Positions 1-6,379 of a stretch of DNA of 34,263 nt are shown one piece after another. Numbering within the stretch: the stretch's first letter is position 1; each line of letters opens with the position of its first letter. The notes below the pieces were generated by a model that saw only the letters and a program-made list of their open reading frames with translations, had not been told where the DNA came from and made no database searches. This DNA is from an uncultured Christensenellaceae bacterium (GTDB lineage Bacteria > Bacillota > Clostridia > Christensenellales > Pumilibacteraceae): the NCBI GenBank assembly GCA_910587025.1, contig CAJUKR010000013.1:1-34263 (forward strand). The letters are read 5' to 3'. A program made the translations under genes and the position numbers.

Positions 1-54
<54 letters not shown>

Positions 55-60
55 TATTTA

Positions 61-97
61 CCCCGATTTCATTTGATTTCGGGGTTTTTATTTTTTA
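61..97 (+). terminator. Intrinsic terminator after tRNA-Thr
   Basis: A six-base stem (CCCCGA at 61-66 with TCGGGG at 79-84) is followed by a T-rich run at 85-96. It begins seven bases after the tRNA CCA end and should end the tRNA transcript. Confidence 0.8.
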
Positions 98-100
98 AGC

Positions 101-135
101 AAACAAAAAAAGTGTAAAAGTTACATTACACTTTT
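101..135 (-). terminator. Intrinsic terminator of the DUF4062 gene
   Basis: Two perfect 10-base arms (108-117 and 126-135) enclose an eight-base loop. On the minus strand the hairpin is followed by a run of seven or more T residues. It lies 64 bases downstream of the DUF4062 stop codon and separates that gene from the convergent tRNA. Confidence 0.8.
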
Positions 136-198
136 CAAAGTATGATATTTCATTTATTCCAAAGCAACGATTTCTACAAAATAACTCGGATGTTGTTT

Positions 199-1461
199 TT
201 AATGCTTTTTGCTTTTCCAACTTTCGATAAAATCATTTACATAAGATAATGCTTCTTCATAAGATAAGTTCTCTTCTTTTAATCTTTTATTTTCTTCTGA
301 ATTAATAGAATATTCAATATATTCTTTCACGTCGGCACTGTCTTCATTCGGAAACGTAAGGGTTCTTAATAAATTAAGATGCAAAGCAGTTATATCAATA
401 TGCAAGAAAGCCAAACTGGCTAAAATATAGATCATTTCGTAATCAAATTCGAAAATTGTTAAATTATCATTATGCTTTGGAGCTAATAATTGTGTTGCCG
501 AATGAAATTTTTTCATATAATCAGATTCGTATAAGGTATAAAAAGATTTGAATTTAGCTACTTTGGCAACAAGTTTTTCTATCTTCAAAAATACTTTATT
601 CGGAATCAATGTTTTTGACTCCAATGAAAAATCAAAAAACACCTCCGTCATTAAAGATTCCTTCATTGTATGAATTTCAAGATCTCTTAATCTGTGCAAG
701 TTCAATAATTCATAATACCTCATGCACCATACTTCATGACCTGTCAACTTTATGGTTTTGTTTCTTTTTGAAAATTTGTCTTTCCCAATTTTCCACAATC
801 CATAAGTGGGTGATAAATTTTTTTTATTAAAAAGAAATCTGAAATTATAAGCTATTTCCCGTTTAATATTTTCTTCCCAGACTTGAGCATTGGTATTAAT
901 TTTCAGAGATAGCGCATTTTTTATAACCGATATAATATCTTTGAAATCATTAAATTGAAATATCCAATTTGCAACAGGTTTTTCGCCATGGCTCGTTTCC
1001 GCGTTTTTACTGACTTCATCAATAAAACCGAAAACAAAATCCGGATCATTTATAATAGGACTTGAAACGGAAAGAATCAAACTATTATCAATACATTTAC
1101 TCAAGGACTTTCTATCAATACGTATATCGTAAATTTCTTTACGTACAAAAGATAATAATTTAAGTTTCCCATCTTTTGCTAAATCGTAGGCTTTTCTGTA
1201 TTCGGCTTGTGTAATGGAAATATTTTTTTCTTTATCATATAATCCGCCTTTTCTTCCGCCGATCAAAAGTATAAAATATTGGCAAGTTTCAATATTGTTT
1301 AAGCACGCTTCGTAACTATGATTAGTCGTATCCACATCAAAATCCGTTGTTTCCGATGTTTGGACATCAAACCCGTTTTCTTCCAAATAAAATTTGACAG
1401 AAGAACGTAAGTCTTTAAAATCATAAATTGTCGAACTTATAAAAATCCTCGGTCTTTTCAT
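199..1461 (-). CDS. DUF4062 (TIR-like) protein, candidate defence gene
   Basis: This is a 420-residue protein with no signal peptide or membrane segment. Residues 4 to about 110 match the DUF4062 pattern: an N-terminal strand with FISST (7-11), an Asp shortly after, two Cys around 53 and 60, then LLIGGRKGG and ITQAEY. DUF4062 belongs to the TIR/STIR-like fold class and often forms the N-terminus of NTPase or defence proteins in bacteria. Glu87 in ITQAEY sits where TIR NADases carry their catalytic Glu, but this equivalence is inferred. Residues 110-420 match nothing I recognise and look mostly helical. The gene is clearly more AT-rich than the metabolic genes around it, stands alone between its own promoter and terminator, and lies next to a tRNA gene, all typical of acquired DNA. 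A function in phage defence is a hypothesis only. Confidence 0.75.
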   Translation of the reverse strand: MKRPRIFISSTIYDFKDLRSSVKFYLEENGFDVQTSETTDFDVDTTNHSYEACLNNIETCQYFILLIGGRKGGLYDKEKNISITQAEYRKAYDLAKDGKLKLLSFVRKEIYDIRIDRKSLSKCIDNSLILSVSSPIINDPDFVFGFIDEVSKNAETSHGEKPVANWIFQFNDFKDIISVIKNALSLKINTNAQVWEENIKREIAYNFRFLFNKKNLSPTYGLWKIGKDKFSKRNKTIKLTGHEVWCMRYYELLNLHRLRDLEIHTMKESLMTEVFFDFSLESKTLIPNKVFLKIEKLVAKVAKFKSFYTLYESDYMKKFHSATQLLAPKHNDNLTIFEFDYEMIYILASLAFLHIDITALHLNLLRTLTFPNEDSADVKEYIEYSINSEENKRLKEENLSYEEALSYVNDFIESWKSKKH

Positions 1462-1467
1462 ATGAAT

Positions 1468-1496
1468 ATTGTATCATTATAAGATAAATAAATCAA
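1468..1496 (-). promoter_or_regulatory. Promoter of the DUF4062 gene, probably leaderless
   Basis: On the minus strand a TTGATT -35 box (1491-1496) stands 17 bases before a TACAAT -10 box (1468-1473) that is preceded by TGA, giving an extended -10. Only six bases separate the -10 from the ATG at 1461, so transcription should start at or next to the start codon. No Shine-Dalgarno sequence is present. Confidence 0.65.
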
Positions 1497-1598
1497 GCGG
1501 CATATGTATTTATTGAAAATTCTACTTTTACTTAATATCAAATATCATTGGGAATTATAGTTTGCACTACAGAATTATTACCTTAATTATGAAAGCAT

Positions 1599-1838
1599 TC
1601 AAAAACTAAGGTAAGGTTTTAACTTATCTTGAGCCTTAAAACAAGTATCGAGCAAATAACATCTTTTGTCGCTCCACTCTTTTAACCCTCGATCACAGAA
1701 CAATTTAAGTTTTTCGTCGACACGGAAAATATCTCGCACAAAAGTATCTTGCCTATAAACATAACAGATTATCGGCAAAAAAGCAATGATAAAAACAATA
1801 AAATCGCAATGTTTTTGCCGATAACGGCAAGCGATCAA
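1599..1838 (-). CDS. Doubtful small ORF downstream of the XRE gene
   Basis: A 79-codon frame starts at a TTG that overlaps the XRE stop codon (TTGA) and has one hydrophobic stretch near residues 13-27. I recognise no family. A 13-base inverted repeat (1769-1781 with 1812-1824) lies inside its first third, which argues that this stretch may be a structured RNA or simply intergenic. A toxin partner of the XRE regulator is conceivable, but nothing in the sequence demands it. Without this frame, 1474-1834 holds only the DUF4062 promoter and the inverted repeat. Confidence 0.2.
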   Translation of the reverse strand: MIACRYRQKHCDFIVFIIAFLPIICYVYRQDTFVRDIFRVDEKLKLFCDRGLKEWSDKRCYLLDTCFKAQDKLKPYLSF

Positions 1839-2074
1839 CCTTTATAGTGCATGTCCGGTTTTACATACTCTCCGATTATTCCGAGGAAGTAATCCGCAGT
1901 CACTCCGAAAGAAATGCTCATACGTTTCAGGATGTCGTAACCGGGCTTTGCTTTACCCTTCAACCATTCGCTTACCTGACTCTGCTTTACTCCTATCGCT
2001 TCCGCGAATGCCGTTTGCGTAAGTCCGTTGTCTTCCAAAAAATCTTTCAATATCTCTTCGAATCTTTCTTCCAT
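1835..2074 (-). CDS. XRE/Cro-family HTH transcriptional repressor
   Basis: This is a 79-residue protein made almost entirely of one HTH_3 domain. The pattern LTQTAFAEAIGVKQSQVSEW (residues 18-37) is the helix-turn-helix, followed by the usual KP..ILK...FGV..DYFLG tail. Such proteins are dimeric repressors that often bind their own promoter. Two strong palindromes lie directly upstream of the start codon and overlap the -10 element, so autoregulation is likely. A perfect TATAAT (2081-2086) lies six bases before the ATG and no ribosome binding site is visible, which suggests a leaderless message. The divergently transcribed orphan Spo0A domain on the other side of the operators may be co-regulated. 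Confidence 0.88.
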   Translation of the reverse strand: MEERFEEILKDFLEDNGLTQTAFAEAIGVKQSQVSEWLKGKAKPGYDILKRMSISFGVTADYFLGIIGEYVKPDMHYKG

Positions 2075-2076
2075 AA

Positions 2077-2108
2077 GGATATTATATAGATTATTCTATA
2101 TAATATCC
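2077..2108 (-). promoter_or_regulatory. Operator palindrome 1 (14-bp arms) over the XRE -10 box
   Basis: Two perfect 14-base arms, 2077-2090 (GGATATTATATAGA) and 2095-2108, flank a four-base spacer TTAT. The minus-strand TATAAT (rc of 2081-2086) lies inside the first arm, so a bound protein would block the promoter of the adjacent XRE gene. Confidence 0.7.
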
Positions 2109-2110
2109 TG

Positions 2111-2132
2111 TTCTATAGAATATTCTATAGAA
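2111..2132. promoter_or_regulatory. Operator palindrome 2 (perfect 22-bp)
   Basis: This is a perfect 22-base palindrome built from two TTCTATAGAA-like units, starting two bases after operator 1. Both sites share the core CTATA. The pair has the look of a cooperative double operator for the XRE repressor. Confidence 0.65.
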
Positions 2133-2192
2133 ATTTCCGAAATTTTTTCATTGTTTATTTTTTTCAAGCTTTTTTTATTTGTTTTCGAAATG

Positions 2193-2216
2193 TACGATTT
2201 TTATATAAAAATCGTA
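2193..2216. repeat. Perfect 24-bp palindrome between the divergent regulators
   Basis: Half-site TACGATTTTTAT is repeated in perfect inversion. No T-run follows on either strand to make it a convincing terminator, and no gene ends here, so a third protein-binding site is more likely. Confidence 0.5.
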
Positions 2217-2217
2217 T

Positions 2218-2308
2218 CAAAAAGTCCACCCTTAACAGATGCGGATATTCCGATTCACTGTGATAGAATGTTTATAACTCTCGACTTTTACGGTTAAAGG
2301 ACTTTTTG
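2218..2308 (+). promoter_or_regulatory. Inverted repeat that can sequester the RBS of the Spo0A-like gene
   Basis: The arm CAAAAAGTCC (2218-2227) is the exact complement of GGACTTTTTG (2299-2308). A second short pairing, TTAAC (2232-2236) with GTTAA (2293-2297), extends the stem across a small bulge. The right arm includes part of the AAAGGA ribosome binding site (2296-2301). If both arms are in the transcript, the hairpin would mask translation initiation of the gene at 2312. Confidence 0.45.
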
Positions 2309-2311
2309 TCT

Positions 2312-2653
2312 ATGTCTACACACAAATACTCTCATCGGCAAATCGACGGCATTCTTCGTCAGATCGGTTTCCAGTCACATCTCAAAGGCTACAGATTTTT
2401 TCTCGACTCCGTCTATGTCGTTTCCAACAATAAATCCGCCATCTACAATATATCCGAATTGTACGGCGAACTCGCTTCTCTGTACGGCGTCTCCGTCAGC
2501 GGTATCGAACGCAGCATCCGCACCGTTATAATCAAAGCATGGTCGGAACATCGCGATCGTATTTATCGATTCACCGATGTTCCGTTTGTCTCACGCCCGA
2601 CAATCAAACAACTTATCGCAGCCGTTTCCGACGGCATAAACATGATCGCCTGA
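2312..2653 (+). CDS. Orphan Spo0A C-terminal (DNA-binding) domain protein
   Basis: The product has 113 residues and spans only the sporulation regulator Spo0A output domain. Recognisable features are the IDGILRQIG start, HLKGYRFFLDSV, the central SELYGELASLYGVSVSGIER recognition-helix region, SIRTVIIKAWS and a PTIKQLIAAVSD tail. All align with Spo0A_C (I..I..EIGVPAHIKGY... RVERAIRHAIEVAW). The phosphoacceptor receiver domain is entirely absent, so it cannot be switched by the usual phosphorelay. I chose ATG 2312 over TTG 2306 because AAAGGA at 2296-2301 is ten bases away from it rather than four; the choice is not certain. Spo0A normally binds the 0A box TGTCGAA; no clear copy is seen nearby. 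It could compete with or replace Spo0A at target promoters, or serve an accessory element. Confidence 0.8.
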   Translation: MSTHKYSHRQIDGILRQIGFQSHLKGYRFFLDSVYVVSNNKSAIYNISELYGELASLYGVSVSGIERSIRTVIIKAWSEHRDRIYRFTDVPFVSRPTIKQLIAAVSDGINMIA

Positions 2654-2758
2654 CACAAGACTAAATCGTATATTTCCGCTTGATGTCGCTCATTCCCGGT
2701 TATTATCATTTTTCGGCATCTATTGAGTTTCTCCATTTGTCTACTTTATAATCTCATT

Positions 2759-3109
2759 ATGACAACGATATACCGACTTAACACCATCGAAAAAAGAATC
2801 AGAACAGCGGTTAAAAACCGTTCCGACAACCGTTTCGCCGCAGACTTCGACGCCGTGATCGCCGCTTACGACTATTGGCTCAAGCACGATATGCTCGTAA
2901 CGGACAATATGGCTCGGATCTTCGAATACCTTTATCTGAATCCGAGAAATTTTGCGGTCAGCCTTGTACACGCATGTATAGACCTCGGGCTCAACGACAG
3001 CTCGCTGAGACGTTACCGAAGACAGTTTGTCGAAATGTTTACCATATGTCTGAATGCGAGTAACAAATATCGCAATAGTCCTTACGACATAATCTCCGTA
3101 CGTAAATAA
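2759..3109 (+). CDS. Small helical protein with a possible C-terminal HTH
   Basis: This 116-residue protein is not assigned to a family. It is helical and basic. The stretch NFAVSLVHACIDLGLNDSSL followed by RRYRRQFVEMF resembles a sigma-70 region 4 or phage-regulator helix-turn-helix, with a LGLNDSSLRRYRR turn and recognition helix. It begins 105 bases after the Spo0A-like gene on the same strand with no terminator between, so the two may be cotranscribed. No good ribosome binding site precedes ATG 2759; an upstream TTG at 2723 would add twelve residues. Base composition is similar to the Spo0A-like gene. Confidence 0.55.
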   Translation: MTTIYRLNTIEKRIRTAVKNRSDNRFAADFDAVIAAYDYWLKHDMLVTDNMARIFEYLYLNPRNFAVSLVHACIDLGLNDSSLRRYRRQFVEMFTICLNASNKYRNSPYDIISVRK

Positions 3110-3140
3110 AAAACGACTTCGCTTTACCGGCAAAGTCGTA
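3106..3140 (-). terminator. Intrinsic terminator of the DUF3737 gene
   Basis: The arms ACGACTT (3113-3119) and AAGTCGT (3133-3139) form a stem. On the minus strand the stem is followed by TTTTTTATTT. It lies about 55 bases downstream of the DUF3737 stop codon. The plus-strand side lacks a T-run. Confidence 0.75.
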
Positions 3141-3192
3141 GGCGCCAAATCAAATGTGTTTTTGATAATCAAACTTCGGTTGTAATTAATTT

Positions 3193-4044
3193 TTACGCTT
3201 TGATGCGTTCCTTGATTTCGGCATTGCACGGATATTTACTGTCGGGCGTCAGGATTATCTCGCCGATCGAATCTGCGATTATGCGACCGCTTTTCGGATT
3301 TTTAACCGACAGAATATTACCGCGTACCGTTACTTCCGCATCCGAATACTCGAACGAAAAATCGCAACCTTCCGTTTCGCAATCGACGAGTCTCAAATTC
3401 TTGCAATAACAAAGCGGCTGAGTCCCGATGATCTTGCAGTTTTCGAGCGTGAGATTTTCCGAATACCAGGCGAGATATTCGCCCTTTACGACGGAGTTCC
3501 TGACGGTTACGTTTTTCGAGTGCCAGAACGCGTCTTTCGTATCGAGCATGCTGTTTTCTATCGTAACGTTTTCAACATACTGAAACGAATATTTACCCTT
3601 GAATTTTATTCCGTCGAGCTTTATCCCCGACGACAGTAAAAATAAATACTCGCTCTCGATGTCGCAGTCTTTCATGTAAATATCGCGGCTTTTCCATCCG
3701 AATTCGGGCGACACGATCTTCGTGCTTCGAATATCGACGTCACTGCATTCTCTGAGCGCTTTTATTCCGAACATTTCGGAATTTTTTATTTTCAGACTTC
3801 GTGTATACCAAAGCGCGGCTCTGCACTTGTCCGTCATCTTTACGCCGTCGAGTTCGACATTCTCGTCGTGCCAAAGCGGATAACGGAGATTCATAAAACA
3901 GGATTCGAGTTTAACGTTTCTCGCTTCCTTCAATGCGGACTCGCCGTCCGCTTCCCCGTCGAACGAACAATTTCCGATCAACACGTCGTTTATTCCGTAA
4001 AGATCGCGTTCGTTCGGGAAATTCTTGTTTTCGATAATTTTCAT
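3193..4044 (-). CDS. DUF3737 family beta-helix protein
   Basis: The product has 283 residues arranged as about ten tandem short repeats of the type SKNVTVRNSVVKGEYLAWYS and ENLTLENCKI, which give a right-handed parallel beta-helix. The order of motifs (SALKEARNVKL, PLWHDENVEL, RAALWYTRSLKI, AFWHSKNVTV, YLAWYSENLTL, LCYCKNLRL, FEYSDAEV) matches DUF3737 proteins, which are widespread in gut Firmicutes and have no established function. No signal peptide is present, so it should be cytoplasmic. ATG 4044 is used rather than TTG 4047. It lies seven bases after a perfect -10 box, with no ribosome binding site, so the message is probably leaderless. Confidence 0.85.
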   Translation of the reverse strand: MKIIENKNFPNERDLYGINDVLIGNCSFDGEADGESALKEARNVKLESCFMNLRYPLWHDENVELDGVKMTDKCRAALWYTRSLKIKNSEMFGIKALRECSDVDIRSTKIVSPEFGWKSRDIYMKDCDIESEYLFLLSSGIKLDGIKFKGKYSFQYVENVTIENSMLDTKDAFWHSKNVTVRNSVVKGEYLAWYSENLTLENCKIIGTQPLCYCKNLRLVDCETEGCDFSFEYSDAEVTVRGNILSVKNPKSGRIIADSIGEIILTPDSKYPCNAEIKERIKA

Positions 4045-4051
4045 CAAAAAA

Positions 4052-4081
4052 ATTATATCATTATTACGGAAGCCGTGTCAA
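4052..4081 (-). promoter_or_regulatory. Near-consensus promoter of the DUF3737 gene
   Basis: On the minus strand TTGACA (4076-4081) and TATAAT (4052-4057) are separated by 18 bases, with a TGA extended -10. The -10 ends seven bases before ATG 4044, leaving room for at most a base or two of leader. Confidence 0.8.
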
Positions 4082-4140
4082 ACATTTTCCGCAAAAGTCG
4101 GCGCACGCAATAAGCGACGTTCTTTTTTGATGCCGTACGC

Positions 4141-4863
4141 TCACACGGGACGATTGCAATACATCGTTTTGTAGATTTTCGATACCGTCGGCGCAATGAC
4201 GAAATAATCGTGAGAAAGCAGAACATCCGCATCATAAGGAAAATACGAGCAAAACTCGCGGACGAGCGGCTCAAGCTCCGATTTGTCCGTCACTTTATGA
4301 GCTTCGACCCAAGCGGGAAGATCGACGGGAACAAAGCGCGAACGTACGTATATCTTTCCGCCGTGCATACCCGTAGCGGTGAAATCGCCCACGCACTGCC
4401 TGTCTTCGCTCCCGATACCGAGCACAACGATCACCCCGCCCGCCTGATATTCTCCGAGATACGCGCCCGCAGCGCCGCCCACCACTATGGCGGGAATATG
4501 CTCGCCGTATTCTTTCATGTGAATTCCCACACGGTAGCCCGCATACCCGCGGACAAATATCCTTCCGTCGCGCATACCGTACCCCGCGGTATCCCCGCAG
4601 TTTCCGTGAATGACGATAGTACCCGCATTCATCGTGTCGCCGAGCGCGTCCTGACCGTTGCCGTTTACTTCTATCATACAATCATTCAGATATGCGCCGA
4701 GCGCATTGCCCGGAATGCCGTTGATTTTTATATTCTTGCCCTTCGCGCCCGCCGCTATATACCGCTGTCCCATTACGTTTTCTATGACTATGTCCCGTTC
4801 GGCGGAGTCTTTGACCAGCCTGTCGAGCGTCTGATAATTCATATTTTTCGCGTCTATGACCAT
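4141..4863 (-). CDS. Glutamate synthase GXGXG subunit (stand-alone)
   Basis: The product has 240 residues and corresponds to the C-terminal GXGXG beta-helix domain of glutamate synthase large subunit. The repeated glycine pattern is clear (GNGQDALGDTMNAGTIVIHG, GYGMRDGRIFVRGYAGYRVG, GGAAGAYLGEYQAGGVIVVLG, GDFTATGMHGGKIYVR). In full-length GltB this domain braces the FMN and amidotransferase domains; here it is a separate polypeptide, as in archaeal-type split glutamate synthases. ATG 4863 is chosen because AAAAAGGAG ends a few bases upstream. It is the last gene of the three-gene operon, 13 bases after the FMN subunit. No convincing terminator follows. Confidence 0.9.
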   Translation of the reverse strand: MVIDAKNMNYQTLDRLVKDSAERDIVIENVMGQRYIAAGAKGKNIKINGIPGNALGAYLNDCMIEVNGNGQDALGDTMNAGTIVIHGNCGDTAGYGMRDGRIFVRGYAGYRVGIHMKEYGEHIPAIVVGGAAGAYLGEYQAGGVIVVLGIGSEDRQCVGDFTATGMHGGKIYVRSRFVPVDLPAWVEAHKVTDKSELEPLVREFCSYFPYDADVLLSHDYFVIAPTVSKIYKTMYCNRPV

Positions 4864-4876
4864 ACCGTTCTCCTTT

Positions 4877-6379
4877 TTACTCGCCCGCATGCCTGATCCC
4901 GAGAATGTCGAGTTCCTTCTGCGACAGTCCTATTCCGCGGAGCATGAGCCTGTTGCCGCGCAGAGCCTCCACGGAATTGATCCCCATGCCGCCCATCATC
5001 TCCATGATCTCGTGCGACCATGCGTTGACTAGATTGACAAGGCGTTTGTATCCCACATCGGGATCGAGTCTCTTTACAAGCTCGGGTCGCTGCGTAGCAA
5101 TGCCCCAATTGCATTTACCAGAGTGGCACGACCTGCAAAGATGACAACCGAGAGCGAGAAGCGCGGGCGTTGCGATATATACCGCATCCGCTCCGAGCGC
5201 AATGGCTTTTACAACGTCCGCGCTCGACCGTACCGATCCGCCCGCGACGATACCGACGTTGTTTCGAATCCCCTCTTCGCGAAGACGTGAATCGACGGCG
5301 GCAAGCGCAAGCTCGACGGGAATACCGACGTTATCACGGATACGCGACGGCGCCGCGCCCGTTCCTCCGCGCATACCGTCTATAGCGATTATGTCCGCTC
5401 CGCTTCTCGCGATGCCGCTCGCAATAGCCGCGATGTTATGCACGGCGGCTATCTTGACTATGACGGGTTTTCTGTAATCAGTAGCTTCCTTTAATCCGAA
5501 TACAAGCTGACGGAGATCTTCTATGGAATATATATCGTGGTGCGGCGCGGGCGAAATTGCGTCGGTTCCCATAGGTATCATACGCGTGCGCGACACCTCG
5601 GGTCCGATCTTGCTTCCGGGAAGATGTCCGCCGATACCCGGCTTAGCGCCCTGTCCGATCTTGATCTCGATCGCCCGACCCGCTTCGAGATACTCGGCAT
5701 GCACGCCGAAACGTCCGCTTGCCACCTGAACTATGGTATTTGCTCCGTATTTATACAGATCCTCGTGCAAGCCGCCCTCCCCCGTATTGTAAAACGTGCC
5801 GAGTTCTTCCGCCGCGCGCGCAAGACAAATATGCGCATTTTCGGAGATCGAGCCGTAACTCATCGCGGAAAACATAACAGGCGTTTTGAGTTCGAGATTG
5901 GGAAACTTCTCGACTTTCAGAGAGCCGTCGGGATTGTATTCGATTTTTTCGGGTTTGCGCCCGAGGAAAGTTTTGATTTCCATCGGTTCACGGAGAGGAT
6001 CGATGGACGGATTTGTTACCTGTGACGCATTTATGAGTATTTTGTCCCAGTATACAGGATAGTCTTTCGGCGTACCCATGGAAGAAAGCAACACGCCGCC
6101 CGTCTCCGCCTGACGGTAAATATCGTAAATGACCTCTTTCGTATAGTTCGCGCTCGGTTTGAAACAATGATCGGTCTTGACTATTTTAAGCGCTCTTGTC
6201 GGACAGAATGTCACACAGCGATGACAGTTCACGCACTTCGAGTTATCCGCATAAAGCATGTCGCGCTCTTTGTCGTAAATATGGACTTCGTTCGCGCATT
6301 GACGCACACAGGCTTTGCATTTTATACACAAGTCTTTGTTTCTTACCGCTTCGTATTCGGGCTGAATATATTCGATCAT
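4877..6379 (-). CDS. Glutamate synthase FMN subunit with N-terminal 2[4Fe-4S] ferredoxin domain
   Basis: The product has 500 residues. Residues 15-65 are a two-cluster ferredoxin domain with Cys 18, 21, 24, 28 and 49, 52, 55, 59. The rest is the FMN-binding (beta/alpha)8 synthase domain, recognised by MFSAMSYGSIS, GEGG near the active site, QGAKPGIGGHLPG, IAIDGMRGGTGAAP and a late Cys cluster CHLCRSCHSGKC that binds the 3Fe-4S centre. It would make glutamate from 2-oxoglutarate and ammonia tunnelled from the amidotransferase subunit. The ferredoxin domain suggests reduced ferredoxin as electron source, or a link to a separate NAD(P)H subunit that is not in this window. ATG 6379 overlaps the upstream stop (ATGA) with GGAGGG upstream; a longer in-frame start at 6481 would lie inside the neighbour and is rejected. 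Confidence 0.93.
   Translation of the reverse strand: MIEYIQPEYEAVRNKDLCIKCKACVRQCANEVHIYDKERDMLYADNSKCVNCHRCVTFCPTRALKIVKTDHCFKPSANYTKEVIYDIYRQAETGGVLLSSMGTPKDYPVYWDKILINASQVTNPSIDPLREPMEIKTFLGRKPEKIEYNPDGSLKVEKFPNLELKTPVMFSAMSYGSISENAHICLARAAEELGTFYNTGEGGLHEDLYKYGANTIVQVASGRFGVHAEYLEAGRAIEIKIGQGAKPGIGGHLPGSKIGPEVSRTRMIPMGTDAISPAPHHDIYSIEDLRQLVFGLKEATDYRKPVIVKIAAVHNIAAIASGIARSGADIIAIDGMRGGTGAAPSRIRDNVGIPVELALAAVDSRLREEGIRNNVGIVAGGSVRSSADVVKAIALGADAVYIATPALLALGCHLCRSCHSGKCNWGIATQRPELVKRLDPDVGYKRLVNLVNAWSHEIMEMMGGMGINSVEALRGNRLMLRGIGLSQKELDILGIRHAGE

Noticed and set aside
1599..1838. Toxin partner of the XRE regulator
   Set aside because: The frame starts at a TTG without a clear ribosome binding site, contains a 13-base inverted repeat and resembles no toxin family. 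It is kept only as a low-confidence feature.
2028..2297. Plus-strand frame of 89 codons across the operator region
   Set aside because: It overlaps the XRE start region and the palindromes, has a low-complexity product and lacks a ribosome binding site.
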